IMG/VR virus record: IMGVR_UViG_3300042878_001826
Coordinates: 86,252-150,251 of that record
Direction: 5' to 3' (one strand)
DNA from: a virus
DNA length: 64,000 nucleotides
Part shown: positions 8,213 to 16,300 of the stretch, in pieces
Layout: every line of letters starts with the position of its first letter
Position numbering within the stretch: the first letter of the stretch is position 1
Made by a program: the position numbers and the translations under genes
Notes under the pieces: generated by a model
Told to the model about the DNA's origin: nothing
Databases searched by the model: none
The model's input: the letters and a program-made list of their open reading frames with translations, nothing else

Positions 8213-8226
8213 TTTTTTAATATATA
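8213..8226 (+). promoter_or_regulatory. AT-rich phage promoter/start element
   Basis: TTTTTTAATATATA ends four bases before the ATG of the virion gene at 8231. It faces away from the host-like promoter at 8163-8194, so two promoter types share one 90-base divergent gap. Confidence 0.55.
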
Positions 8227-8230
8227 CTCT

Positions 8231-10504
8231 ATGCAACAAAATTCTGACCTTCTAAACGGAACAATACAAATATTCGACAAGTTCGATATTGGTGCGACAC
8301 AATCTGGTGATTACAATTTCACACCTACATTTCCTTCTATAGGAAGTGAATACATATTGACATTCGATAATCTGACGAATGTAATAAAGTTTGAGAAGTT
8401 TCAATACGACACGCTTGGAATGACAAGTGAAAGGTTCTTAAATAACTTTTATAGAATATCAAGAGACAAAACAAACTGGAGTGCATGGCTTCCTTTAAAT
8501 AGGAATATTGAAAACTTTCCTGTAATCGATCCTAACGATCCACTTTACTTAGATATTAAATGGGTAAGAGCAGGAAGTTCTACTATAGGAACTATCAGAC
8601 TTTTAGAATATGCAATCGAAGGCAAACTTAATAGAGTTGTAGTAGATGACGGAAGTGTAGTTCAGGTTCCTCCTGGAAAGACTTTGATAATGAAAGCACC
8701 TTTTATCTATAAAGTATTCTCTGTAAACGATATTGAAATATTGTCTGGATCAGACCTTTCTAATACAATAATAAAATACAGATACTCACAAGATAATGAA
8801 AGAACATGGTCTGAGTGGGAATTGTTCACAAAAGAAAACGTAACCACTACAAGAATAAATCCTATTAGATTCTTTCAAGTAGAATATTCTATACACAACA
8901 ACTCTGGCTCTAACATATCGATACAAGATATCAATATAATAGGTGATGTTCAAAATGTTAGTAAAGACTATTTCAAATCTAACCTTATGGGAATAAGAGA
9001 ATGTTGTACTTCTAATATGACAGGATATACTGATGCTAATGGAAACTTCGTGGCTAGTACTGGTGCAAATGTTGGGGCTGGAGGAAATACACTTGGTGGA
9101 AGTGGAGTAGGTGGTGGTAGTGCATGTGCAACCGATGGTAATGGAAGTTCTCTTCCTAAGATGACAAGTGAGGACAAAGCAGGACTTTATAATCCCTATC
9201 AACAAAACACTGCTATGGATCTTCTTACTAAACTTAGTACGGACGCACAGGAAGTATTTGGACACGCGACTATATACTTCTGTACCGATCCTGATAAGAA
9301 AGGACAAGATCACACAATGCATGAGTATCAACTATTCAATGTAGTATGTGAAGGAAACATAAAAGTATCTGTTGATAATAATGCATTCCCGGATAGTCAG
9401 ATAGTAATGAATCAATTTGATTTGAATCTATTTGAACAAATGGAAGTACATATAACGAAACAAGCATTCAAAGAAATATTTGGACCTCAAAGAAGACCTT
9501 CGAAAGAAGACTTTTTATATTTCTGTAATCTTAATAGAATGTATCAGGTAGATCACGCACAACAATTTAGAAACTTTAACAATGCTGCGGTGTACTACAA
9601 ACTACATCTGAAAAAATACAGTCAAAAAGCAAACGTCAGGGCAGGTACTGCAGATATTGCAGATACACTTAAAAATCTTACTAAGAACACAACTCTTGAT
9701 GAACTTATGGGAATCGAGATGGCTCAAGATAAAGCGGCCATCGCTAACAAAGACCAATACAAACCATTGACTAAAGATCCAATCAGATTGGAATACTTAG
9801 CTGAGATTGATAAAGAACTTATAGAAAATTCTAGTACTATTATATCTAGAGCAAACTACGACATGTCAAGTGTTGCATATAGAACCCCTGCAGTAAGATA
9901 CAAAAATCTTGATGCTCAGTTGAAAGTATCTGATAATATAGGATTCTATGTTTGGTTTAAACTTCAGAATTATATAAAAGATGAGTTATATAACTTGTTC
10001 CATTATTATGATGATACAAACTCTTTCGGTTGGAAAGCAGACATTGTAAACGATGATATTGTATTTACTGCAAATGCAACTGAATATAGATACCATCTTA
10101 AAGGTAATCCAACAAACGATGTTATTGCATTAGACGAAGATACTTGGTATTGCTATGCACTTAATGTGGATCAAAGAAACAGAGAAATGACTCAATGGAT
10201 CTATAAGAGAGATATTTATGATGAGGATGAAGGAGCACAAGCACCTTCAACAATACTACACAATGTTTATAGAGGTTCTCAGACAATCGTTCCATTTGAG
10301 TATGTAATCGAAGGAGACTATTGTAGTATCTTAGGTTCTGATATGAGATTGACGAATGTTAGATTGTTCATAGAAACTATACCAGAAGGATATCATAATA
10401 AGATTCTTAACCAGTATATAATAAGAGACGACTCTAAGCATATGGTTTTTGCAGATAATGCAACAACAAGAATCTATCTACCGAACTTCCCGTACAACGA
10501 ATAA
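8231..10504 (+). CDS. Probable virion structural protein
   Basis: A 757-residue protein without a recognised family. The first 230 residues are beta-rich with two W-S-A/E-W segments, resembling phage receptor-binding or baseplate accessory domains. A Gly/Ser-rich hinge lies around residues 280-310, then mixed helical sequence, and from about residue 570 a segment resembling a concanavalin-like (LamG) fold (I-G-F-Y-V-W-F-K-L, W-Y-C-Y-A-L-N-V-D). Its length, AT-rich start element and style match the late genes at 44-64 kb, although it is isolated among minus-strand early genes. The 3' end overlaps the convergent glycosyltransferase gene by 31 bases. Structural role inferred. Confidence 0.7.
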   Translation: MQQNSDLLNGTIQIFDKFDIGATQSGDYNFTPTFPSIGSEYILTFDNLTNVIKFEKFQYDTLGMTSERFLNNFYRISRDKTNWSAWLPLNRNIENFPVIDPNDPLYLDIKWVRAGSSTIGTIRLLEYAIEGKLNRVVVDDGSVVQVPPGKTLIMKAPFIYKVFSVNDIEILSGSDLSNTIIKYRYSQDNERTWSEWELFTKENVTTTRINPIRFFQVEYSIHNNSGSNISIQDINIIGDVQNVSKDYFKSNLMGIRECCTSNMTGYTDANGNFVASTGANVGAGGNTLGGSGVGGGSACATDGNGSSLPKMTSEDKAGLYNPYQQNTAMDLLTKLSTDAQEVFGHATIYFCTDPDKKGQDHTMHEYQLFNVVCEGNIKVSVDNNAFPDSQIVMNQFDLNLFEQMEVHITKQAFKEIFGPQRRPSKEDFLYFCNLNRMYQVDHAQQFRNFNNAAVYYKLHLKKYSQKANVRAGTADIADTLKNLTKNTTLDELMGIEMAQDKAAIANKDQYKPLTKDPIRLEYLAEIDKELIENSSTIISRANYDMSSVAYRTPAVRYKNLDAQLKVSDNIGFYVWFKLQNYIKDELYNLFHYYDDTNSFGWKADIVNDDIVFTANATEYRYHLKGNPTNDVIALDEDTWYCYALNVDQRNREMTQWIYKRDIYDEDEGAQAPSTILHNVYRGSQTIVPFEYVIEGDYCSILGSDMRLTNVRLFIETIPEGYHNKILNQYIIRDDSKHMVFADNATTRIYLPNFPYNE

Positions 10505-11208
10505 TTTAGAGCTAGAAAATCATCAACTTCGTTTTTGTCGTGTGGTTCAAACTCTTCTAACTTTCTTTTTGCATACTGATCTGCTTGGCCCCTGTTTATC
10601 TTTTTTATAAACTCTGGTCTGGTTTTACAGAAGTAATGGTTTATCTGTGCAATATCTATATCACCTTTAAAGTTGACTGGTCCAAAAACCTCATTAAGAT
10701 TAGTGTCGTTCAACATTACATTTGGATAATGTGGATTTACCATCTTTACACCAAATCGTTTCAACTTCAAAATCGTTTTTATATGTTTGTTTTTATCAAT
10801 CTGTCTCTTTGTGAATCTTTCTAATAGACTGGTGTTTTCTGAAATCTCCTTATGTCCGTTGCTACCAAACATTACCCAGTTGATTGCGATTCCGTTTTCA
10901 ACGTTATCATACTCATTTAAAAAATCTTTTATATTATCGTGTTTCTTTAAAACAATGAATTCATCCACGTCTATGAACGCGGCCCAATCGTAGTCGTATC
11001 TGAATCTTTCTATGAATGTGTTGTATGCAGGTATTTGTTTTCTATCACCATCAAACTCTATGTTGGTGACTATATCGTCTTTGACTTTACAACGCCAATT
11101 ATTTTCAAAGACAAATATGTTGTCAAATCCTAATTTCTTATGGTATTCAATCCATTCTTTGATGTATTCGTCTTCGTCTTTTGCTATACAAACTAATGCG
11201 ACTTTCAT
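10474..11208 (-). CDS. Glycosyltransferase (GT2/GT92-like)
   Basis: A 244-residue protein starting V-A-L-V-C-I-A-K-D-E-D-E-Y-I-x-E-W-I-E-Y-H, the nucleotide-sugar-binding start of GT2/GT92 (DUF23) enzymes. The metal-binding motif F-I-D-V-D-E-F follows near residue 80, and a G-x-x-H region near 160-200. Such enzymes transfer a sugar to DNA bases, protein or surface glycans. Here the acceptor is unknown; modification of phage DNA or of host surface is possible. It follows the RHH gene by two bases and is likely co-transcribed with it. Confidence 0.75.
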   Translation of the reverse strand: MKVALVCIAKDEDEYIKEWIEYHKKLGFDNIFVFENNWRCKVKDDIVTNIEFDGDRKQIPAYNTFIERFRYDYDWAAFIDVDEFIVLKKHDNIKDFLNEYDNVENGIAINWVMFGSNGHKEISENTSLLERFTKRQIDKNKHIKTILKLKRFGVKMVNPHYPNVMLNDTNLNEVFGPVNFKGDIDIAQINHYFCKTRPEFIKKINRGQADQYAKRKLEEFEPHDKNEVDDFLALNYSLYGKFGR

Positions 11209-11210
11209 TG

Positions 11211-11381
11211 TTAGCCGGCATTGTTTTTTTGATTTCTTATTCTCCAGTTTTCTAAATCTCTTTCCATAAACTTTCTGATTCTTTTAGAAATGTTTATTGA
11301 GTTTTCGTCACAGAACTTTCTGTATTCTTCCAGAAGTTTGTCTGGTAATCTTAGTGAAAACATCTTGTCTTTCGCGGCCAT
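11211..11381 (-). CDS. Small ribbon-helix-helix-like protein
   Basis: A 56-residue protein starting M-A-A-K-D-K-M-F-S-L-R-L-P. It fits the Arc/MetJ/CopG fold: a short strand M-F-S-L-R-L-P, helix A D-K-L-L-E-E-Y-R-K-F-C, a turn N-S-I-N, and helix B S-K-R-I-R-K-F-M-E-R-D-L-E. Such proteins dimerise and bind DNA through the strand, often as repressors. It directly precedes the glycosyltransferase gene, so it may be a phage transcription regulator. A TATATTTG box lies just upstream on the minus strand near 11410. Target unknown. Confidence 0.7.
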   Translation of the reverse strand: MAAKDKMFSLRLPDKLLEEYRKFCDENSINISKRIRKFMERDLENWRIRNQKNNAG

Positions 11382-11428
11382 AAAATGTATATGCTATTTT
11401 TACTTATATATACAAATATATGCTGGTC

Positions 11429-11770
11429 CTATATTGTTTTTTCTACGTAAGTTACTATTTCACCGGTACTGAATCCTTTTTCGATTAGAAGTGTTAGAGA
11501 AGCATCTTTGCACCAAGCGTAGACTGTATATCCTTTGTAGTTTTCGTTGACGTATTCCCATCTGGTTTCCCAAAGTTTTCTGTAGATTCCTTTTCTCCTG
11601 TGATCTTCGTCAACCCAAGCATCCAGGAATTTTATTCGTTTGTTGTTTTCTAAGGTCATAAAGATATGTCCTATTGCCTCTCCTCCATCTCCTTCGTACG
11701 CCATCCACATTTCGAGGTTCTGTGCATTCGTCTTAAGCCTAATTATTTTAAGGCCTGTATTCTCTCCCAT
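11429..11770 (-). CDS. GNAT-family N-acetyltransferase
   Basis: A 113-residue protein. After a beta core (E-M-W-M-A-Y-E-G and E-A-I-G-H-I-F-M-T-L) comes F-L-D-A-W-V-D-E-D-H-R-R-K-G-I-Y-R-K-L-W, containing the R-R-K-G-I-x-R-x-L acetyl-CoA pyrophosphate loop of GNAT enzymes (residues about 57-66), followed by A-W-C-K-D-A-S-L-T-L-L-I-E-K-G-F. It is short for the family but complete. Substrate unknown; acetylation of a host protein, small molecule or toxin is possible. The copy of the AT-rich element (TATTAATATATAG) lies about 30 bases upstream. Confidence 0.8.
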   Translation of the reverse strand: MGENTGLKIIRLKTNAQNLEMWMAYEGDGGEAIGHIFMTLENNKRIKFLDAWVDEDHRRKGIYRKLWETRWEYVNENYKGYTVYAWCKDASLTLLIEKGFSTGEIVTYVEKTI

Positions 11771-11816
11771 CTATTCTACAGATTATTTTCCTATAATCTA
11801 TATATTAATATAAAAC

Positions 11817-11846
11817 AAAAAAAAGCAGCCAAACGACTGCTTTTGT
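11817..11846. terminator. Intrinsic terminator
   Basis: AAAAGCAG / CTGCTTTT stem with an eight-base loop and A/T runs on both sides, just after the small membrane-peptide gene transcribed from the minus strand. Confidence 0.7.
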
Positions 11847-11862
11847 TGATTTATTTGGATTA

Positions 11863-11946
11863 TTATATTGCTAAGAATACCATTGTTGCTACTAAGACAA
11901 CACCAATAACTGTGGAGTAGATGTCATTTTTATCAAAATACATCAT
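11863..11946 (-). CDS. Putative 27-residue single-span membrane peptide
   Basis: A very short frame, M-M-Y-F-D-K-N-D-I-Y followed by a hydrophobic stretch (residues 13-27, V-I-G-V-V-L-V-A-T-M-V-F-L-A-I). It starts one base after the stop of the upstream small gene and is followed by a terminator, the layout expected for a real last gene of a transcript. It could be a small membrane effector. Length makes it uncertain. Confidence 0.45.
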   Translation of the reverse strand: MMYFDKNDIYSTVIGVVLVATMVFLAI

Positions 11947-11947
11947 A

Positions 11948-12103
11948 TTATTTTCCGTTTATAGTTTGACAAAATAGAACTGGTGTTACTTCTTTTGATT
12001 TCATCTCTAAGTATTCATCCATTGAGAATCCTTCTGGTAAGTTTTCTAAATCGTATCCGTATTCGTTTTGTAAATCGATAACTAAGTCTTTGATGCGTCC
12101 CAT
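11948..12103 (-). CDS. Small unknown acidic protein
   Basis: A 51-residue protein, M-G-R-I-K-D-L-V-I-D-L-Q-N-E-Y-G-Y-D to F-C-Q-T-I-N-G-K. It has a well-formed host-like promoter (TTG-N20-TATATTTG) about 25 bases upstream, in the 3' end of the exonuclease gene, and the membrane peptide follows at one base. Function unknown. Confidence 0.6.
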   Translation of the reverse strand: MGRIKDLVIDLQNEYGYDLENLPEGFSMDEYLEMKSKEVTPVLFCQTINGK

Positions 12104-12128
12104 AATATATTGTTTTAAGTTTGTTTTA

Positions 12129-12159
12129 CAAATATAAGGACAATATTCTATTTGTACAA
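12129..12159 (-). promoter_or_regulatory. Host-like promoter, TTG-N20-TATATTTG
   Basis: Minus-strand TTG (12157-12159), 20-base spacer, TATATTTG (12129-12136). The -33 box lies inside the exonuclease coding sequence. Confidence 0.65.
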
Positions 12160-12804
12160 CTTTAAACCAGCATCAATTGAAGAAGAAACGTCCATTTCGC
12201 AATATTCTTTTATTTCTTCTAGTCTACCAGTATGATAGTATTCGTGTACTAATGATCCATCCATTTTAGTTTTAGGACTTGCAACTCCCAACTCATAACA
12301 CATTTCGTCAAACGAGAAAGCATAAGCAAACTTTTGTTTCCAATCATCAGCCATATCTACGACTCTCATTTCCCACGGTTTCTTTTCGTAAGGACGAATC
12401 ATATCAGCAGGTGTGATTTCGTATTTGTGTAGTTTGTGAAGTATCCAGGGAATGTCAAAGTAGTTTATTCTGAATCCTGATAGATTAAAACTTTTTTGTC
12501 CAATCTTTTTTAGTAAGTCGTTAAAACTTTCAACGATATATCTTTCATCAGTACCATGAAAGCTTCTAATCTGTTTCTGACCGTTACCATCTACGTATCC
12601 AAAAGATATACAACAGATTCTACCATAGGTAGACATTATTCCGGATTGGTCTAAGTAAGAATCTTCAAGTGTAAACTTTTGATCCCAACCCATTCTTTTC
12701 CATTTACCTTCAAAAAGGTTTGCACCACGTTCGTCGTGTGCTTTAAAATCAGCGAAGCTTTTGTACTCGCCAGTTGTTTCGATATCAAACATAAATAATT
12801 CCAT
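12148..12804 (-). CDS. DEDD-family 3'-5' exonuclease (PolB-associated exo2-like)
   Basis: A 218-residue stand-alone exonuclease domain. Exo I is F-D7-I-E9-T-T-G, Exo II is G-F-R-I-N-Y-F-D117-I-P-W, and Exo III is E-Y201-C-E-M-D205, giving the DEDDy set that binds two metal ions and removes 3' nucleotides. It most resembles the predicted exonucleases associated with family B polymerases. It may proofread for the phage polymerase or trim DNA or RNA ends in recombination with UvsX. A terminator separates it from the methylase gene upstream. Confidence 0.85.
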   Translation of the reverse strand: MELFMFDIETTGEYKSFADFKAHDERGANLFEGKWKRMGWDQKFTLEDSYLDQSGIMSTYGRICCISFGYVDGNGQKQIRSFHGTDERYIVESFNDLLKKIGQKSFNLSGFRINYFDIPWILHKLHKYEITPADMIRPYEKKPWEMRVVDMADDWKQKFAYAFSFDEMCYELGVASPKTKMDGSLVHEYYHTGRLEEIKEYCEMDVSSSIDAGLKLYK

Positions 12805-12816
12805 ATGTATTATATG

Positions 12817-12843
12817 AAAAAAGAGAGCAAATGCTCTCTTTTT
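12817..12843 (-). terminator. Intrinsic terminator
   Basis: AAAAGAGAGCA stem, two-base A-A apex and TGCTCTCTTTT arm with trailing T/A run, just 3' of the methylase gene. Confidence 0.8.
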
Positions 12844-12844
12844 A

Positions 12845-13687
12845 TTATGCTTTTATCATAAGTACTTCTGTTGCAGCTTTGGCTTCAAACCCATCATCTG
12901 TTTTCTTTCTTCGACCCGCCGTATATGTTATAGGGAATGTCGTGATAGTATAGTTCTCAGATCTTTCATTAATCCATTGAGTACCATCGTCTCTGTTACA
13001 AATGAAAACCAACCCTTCCACATTTCTACTAAGGTCAAGTAGTTCTTCAAACTCTTTGTCTCCCCAACCAGTTCCGTACTTAGTGAAACTATCTCTGTAT
13101 GGTGGATCGAAGAAAGTGAACTCACTATAAGGACAGTTTTTCCAATCACCACAAAGAATCTCTGTGTTTTGTAATAACTTATTCCATTCAAGAATGTTAT
13201 CGTAATCAAAACAAGTTTCTTTTTGAGTAAGAAGTCCAGAAGGAGTTCCGAATCTGTTATTAGTGTTTTGATTTATCTGCCAGATTCCGTTGAATCCTGT
13301 CTTCATTAAAAAGTAAAGTGCTGCAGACTCTTCTAGTTTAGACCACTTTTGGAAGTCATAAGCATGTTCTAATCTTATTTCATAGTAAAGTTTCTTTCTG
13401 TCTTCTTTAGTCAAAGGAATAAATCTTTTGTCATAACCTTTAAGAATCTCTATGAAACCCAATGGATCGCTTTTAACTGATTTGTAAATCTCGATGATAC
13501 CTTCATTGGCATCGTTTATGTAGCATTTTTCGGGTGCGAAGTTTTGCTGAACATAAATATACATTGCTCCACCACCAAAGAACGGCTCTGAGTAAGTGCT
13601 TACTTTTTCTGGCATGTGTGCAAGATAATTCTTAATCATCTTGTTCTTACCGCCGGCCCACATAAATAATGGTTTTACTACTTTCAT
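12845..13687 (-). CDS. dam: DNA adenine-N6 methyltransferase, D12 (Dam) class
   Basis: A 280-residue enzyme of the Dam/D12 class: P-L-F-M-W-A-G-G-K-N-K at the N-terminus (SAM-binding motif X), S-E-P-F-F-G-G-G-A at 33-41 (motif I), and F-F-D-P-P-Y at 192-197 (catalytic motif IV). It methylates adenine N6 using S-adenosylmethionine; the recognition site cannot be read from sequence. An EcoRI-fold endonuclease lies about 0.7 kb upstream on the same strand, so a paired restriction-modification function is possible, although a terminator separates the two. T4 Dam (GATC) is the classic phage relative. Confidence 0.88.
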   Translation of the reverse strand: MKVVKPLFMWAGGKNKMIKNYLAHMPEKVSTYSEPFFGGGAMYIYVQQNFAPEKCYINDANEGIIEIYKSVKSDPLGFIEILKGYDKRFIPLTKEDRKKLYYEIRLEHAYDFQKWSKLEESAALYFLMKTGFNGIWQINQNTNNRFGTPSGLLTQKETCFDYDNILEWNKLLQNTEILCGDWKNCPYSEFTFFDPPYRDSFTKYGTGWGDKEFEELLDLSRNVEGLVFICNRDDGTQWINERSENYTITTFPITYTAGRRKKTDDGFEAKAATEVLMIKA

Positions 13688-13727
13688 ATATTGTTATATT
13701 TTTATATCTATTTTATATATAAAAAAC

Positions 13728-13756
13728 AGAAAAGTCCTCTATTTGAGGACTTTTAT
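13728..13756 (-). terminator. Intrinsic terminator
   Basis: AAAAGTCCTC stem, TATTT loop, GAGGACTTTT arm; ends the two-gene endonuclease operon. Confidence 0.8.
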
Positions 13757-13780
13757 TATTAGTGGTTGGTTATTATTATT

Positions 13781-14377
13781 TTAAAATATAAGAGTTGATA
13801 CATTTTTATAGTGTTTGAGTTGTATTTTTTCCTCGATAGTATTGTTATTTCTTAGTATATTATCTTTTTGATGTTCTTCTTTAGTTACACCAATAGTAAT
13901 CCATAACCATAGATTTTCATATAACCAAACTTCTTTCATATATTCAATTAAGCTTATTGTGGATTCATTATCTAAATATCCTTTTTCGTTGACAATAGTT
14001 AATAAATCTTTACCTAATAAAGAAATAGAAGCTTTTTCAAACTCATTATGTACATATCTACCAATTCCTACGGCACCTATAAGGTGGTCCCATGTAATAT
14101 CTTTTGACAAAAGATTTTTTGCAGCACTTGTTCTTATACCAGATTTTATACCAGTAGTACCAGTTCCTATACCATCGTATCCAAAATTTCCTTTGAGCCA
14201 AGTATTTGAAACATTGTTATCTGTTTGTCTTATCTGTAATAAAAGATGTTCTAAAGCCCAACCAAATAGTGTTTTACATTTTTCTTTATTGGTGAATCCA
14301 ATAAACTCTTTTGTTTGAGACTTTTTCTCCCAAAACAAATCTCTTTTATTATTATTAAAACAAGTTATAATATCCAT
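13781..14377 (-). CDS. Unknown protein paired with the EcoRI-like endonuclease
   Basis: A 198-residue protein that starts one base after the endonuclease stop codon, so the two are translationally coupled and probably work together. It contains a central G-Y-D-G-I-G-T-G-T-T-G-I-K-S-G-I-R glycine-rich segment and an aromatic helix Y-E-N-L-W-L-W-I-T-I-G. No methyltransferase, helicase or nuclease motif is visible, so it is not an obvious modification or translocation subunit. It might be a specificity or regulatory partner. Its A+T-rich coding (many I, N, K residues) is more extreme than that of its neighbours. Confidence 0.7.
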   Translation of the reverse strand: MDIITCFNNNKRDLFWEKKSQTKEFIGFTNKEKCKTLFGWALEHLLLQIRQTDNNVSNTWLKGNFGYDGIGTGTTGIKSGIRTSAAKNLLSKDITWDHLIGAVGIGRYVHNEFEKASISLLGKDLLTIVNEKGYLDNESTISLIEYMKEVWLYENLWLWITIGVTKEEHQKDNILRNNNTIEEKIQLKHYKNVSTLIF

Positions 14378-14378
14378 T

Positions 14379-14945
14379 TTATTTTACTTTTTCAATCGCC
14401 ATTAAGATGATTTGTTTCAATGTAGATTTTACATAGTCAAAGTCAAAGTCAGTTTCAGATAAGAAGATAGAAAAGTTATCCATTCCGTAACCTTCGTTTG
14501 CTTTTTCTCTGATTGTGTTGTACTCACCTTCAACTGCGATGTGTAATGTGTTCCAGATTGGTCCGTTTACTGCAGTTCCTTTACCCGTACCAAAAGTTAC
14601 ATAAAGAATATCTTTGTTACAAGCTCTTGCGATGAATGGGTTTTTATACCATCTTTCGATTGCGTTTCCACGCTCACCTTGTTTTTTAGCTTCTGATGCA
14701 AAGATTGGTAGGCCGTTGAAAAGCCAAATACCACCATCTGGTGCACAAGCACCAACACCACCACAGATTTGATCTTTTCTTAATTTTGCTTGGTATGTTA
14801 AACCTGGAATAGTTGCTTTCAATTCTTCGAACAACTCTTTGTTTGCAGTCTTAACTTGTTTGTCGATAAGTTTAGACTCTACAGAGCTTGCTACTGTACC
14901 TGGTTGTATTCCGCCTTTTTTCTTTGCTGTTGCTATTTCTGTCAT
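14379..14945 (-). CDS. EcoRI-family type II restriction endonuclease-like protein
   Basis: A 188-residue protein with the EcoRI-type active site. A-P-D70-G-G-I is followed by S-E85-A-K87 (PD...ExK), then G-N-A-I-E-R (93-98), W-Y-K-N. EcoRI, RsrI and MunI-like enzymes share P-D-G-G, E-A-K and the G-N-A-I-E-R recognition loop (EcoRI N141 and R145 contact the site). Between E-A-K and the loop EcoRI has about 25 residues, whereas here there are five, so the inner arm is missing, and the whole protein is about 90 residues shorter than EcoRI. A GAATTC- or CAATTG-like site is plausible but unproven. It is coupled to the gene downstream, and a Dam-class methylase lies nearby. Confidence 0.75.
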   Translation of the reverse strand: MTEIATAKKKGGIQPGTVASSVESKLIDKQVKTANKELFEELKATIPGLTYQAKLRKDQICGGVGACAPDGGIWLFNGLPIFASEAKKQGERGNAIERWYKNPFIARACNKDILYVTFGTGKGTAVNGPIWNTLHIAVEGEYNTIREKANEGYGMDNFSIFLSETDFDFDYVKSTLKQIILMAIEKVK

Positions 14946-15014
14946 AGTTGTCGTCGTTTGTTTTACAAATATAAGAATTATTTATTGATAAAACTATTTT
15001 TTTATAAATTATTA

Positions 15015-15719
15015 TTATTTATTTTTTATCAATTTACATTTACCATATCGTGGATTCTTACTTAGCATTTCTGCAAATAGTTCAAACTCTAATTCGATTG
15101 TAGGTATATTTATGAATAGTTCTGTATCTACCTTTATCTCATTTTTCTTACATAGTCTAAAATCTTCAAAAAACTTATGTAATACTCTTTCGATTATAGA
15201 ATAGTCTTCACATTCTATTCTCATAATCTCTTCTAAATTAAAAACACCATATCTATGATCTTTTGATAGTTCTGATAGTCGCTGAGTGATGTTTTTAGTT
15301 TTTCCGACTTTATAAGTATCGTTGAAAGATTTACTTTTTAAAAGATATACAATACCAAAAGTATCGACATTTTCTTCTATATCAATATTTTCTATAACAA
15401 CGTCAATATTTTCTTCTTCTTCTTTGTTACTCTCTAAGTAGAATTTCTTACCAAGTTCCGTTATATTATGTTTATTTAACGAACCTTTTTCTTTTGAGGT
15501 TTCAACAAGTGTTGGTATTGATATAATTCCTCTACCCATCTCTGCGTAGATTTGTTGTCTTAATTCTTTTTCTGTTTTTTCACTACCTTTTGATATATAA
15601 TAAACTCTCTTTTCATCAACCTTTTCAGTACATTCATCGTAGAATTTATCTACTATTTCACTTGTTGATAATGTTCCGTTTAAAAATAACGATTTTATTA
15701 TAAAGTCTTTTTTAGTCAT
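15015..15719 (-). CDS. GIY-YIG domain protein (T5orf172/MUG113-like)
   Basis: A 234-residue protein. The C-terminal half carries G-I-V-Y-L-L-K-S-K-S, Y-K-V-G-K-T-K-N-I-x-x-R-L-x-E-L, a distal E-x-V-L-H-K-F-F, and F-x-I-P, the T5orf172/MUG113 branch of GIY-YIG nucleases. The N-terminal 90 residues look like a winged-helix-type DNA-binding region (L-S-T-S-E-I-V-D-K-F, then E-L-G-K-K-F). Such phage proteins include stand-alone homing-type endonucleases and small DNA-binding nucleases. It forms part of a cluster of DNA-cleaving and -modifying genes between 12 and 16 kb. Confidence 0.75.
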   Translation of the reverse strand: MTKKDFIIKSLFLNGTLSTSEIVDKFYDECTEKVDEKRVYYISKGSEKTEKELRQQIYAEMGRGIISIPTLVETSKEKGSLNKHNITELGKKFYLESNKEEEENIDVVIENIDIEENVDTFGIVYLLKSKSFNDTYKVGKTKNITQRLSELSKDHRYGVFNLEEIMRIECEDYSIIERVLHKFFEDFRLCKKNEIKVDTELFINIPTIELEFELFAEMLSKNPRYGKCKLIKNK

Positions 15720-15746
15720 AATATATTTTTTTTATAAATATACTGA

Positions 15747-16253
15747 TTATTTCAATATACTATTTATTTTGTCCTCTCTAATATCAATAAAATGTTTATT
15801 GAACTCAGTCACAGTTGAGTAAACTCTTCCTCCTTTATCATCAAATATGATGGCATCATCTTTACCAAAGAAAGAATCATATATGATTACATAGTTGTAT
15901 TGTATCGTCTCGTAGAAGTCATATCCACCCTTTGCTCTAGGTTCTTCATTCTTAAATCTCTTTATACAAACACATATTCTGGCATCATATGTTTTTCCAC
16001 CAGTTGTGTATTTCTCAATCTTTAACTTTCTTTTCTTTAATATTTGTATCTTATTAAAGTCAATCAGTCGATGATGTATTATCTTTCTTTCTTTTTGAAA
16101 CTGCTTTACAAAAGACTCGGTATCTAATCCTTTTGATTTTGAAAAATTCTCTGGTGAGAACTTGAAGACTTCTTGTAATAGATTATGGTTACCCTTACGT
16201 ATCTCTACGGTCTTGAGCATCTCAATCCATTTGTTATAGTCTTCTAATGTCAT
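15747..16253 (-). CDS. Unknown protein with shared C-terminal tail motif
   Basis: A 168-residue basic protein. A beta-rich core runs from about residue 75 to 150, including R-I-C-V-C-I-K-R-F and Y-N-Y-V-I-I-Y-D-S-F-F-G-K-D. It ends D-I-R-E-D-K-I-N-S-I-L-K, one of the clearest examples outside the 24-32 kb operon of the tail R-(D/E)-x-(K/R)-(L/I)-x-x-(L/I)-L. A terminator hairpin separates it from the HAD gene. Function unknown. Confidence 0.7.
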   Translation of the reverse strand: MTLEDYNKWIEMLKTVEIRKGNHNLLQEVFKFSPENFSKSKGLDTESFVKQFQKERKIIHHRLIDFNKIQILKKRKLKIEKYTTGGKTYDARICVCIKRFKNEEPRAKGGYDFYETIQYNYVIIYDSFFGKDDAIIFDDKGGRVYSTVTEFNKHFIDIREDKINSILK

Positions 16254-16268
16254 ATCTTTTATATATGA

Positions 16269-16300
16269 AAAAAGTTCTTATGTTATCATAAGAACTTTAA
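16269..16300 (-). terminator. Intrinsic terminator overlapping a gene end
   Basis: AAAGTTCTTATG / CATAAGAACTTT 12-bp stem with a TTAT loop; the upstream arm is part of the last codons and stop of the HAD gene. Confidence 0.8.

Noticed and set aside
8786-9331. Minus-strand frame of 181 codons within the virion gene at 8231
   Set aside because: Cys/Ser/Thr/Ile-rich translation typical of antisense to this A+T-rich coding; no promoter or family.
12845-14945. Idea that GAATTC is avoided by the phage because of an EcoRI-like enzyme
   Set aside because: GAATTC is present at many places in the window, roughly what base composition would allow, so no avoidance is visible.
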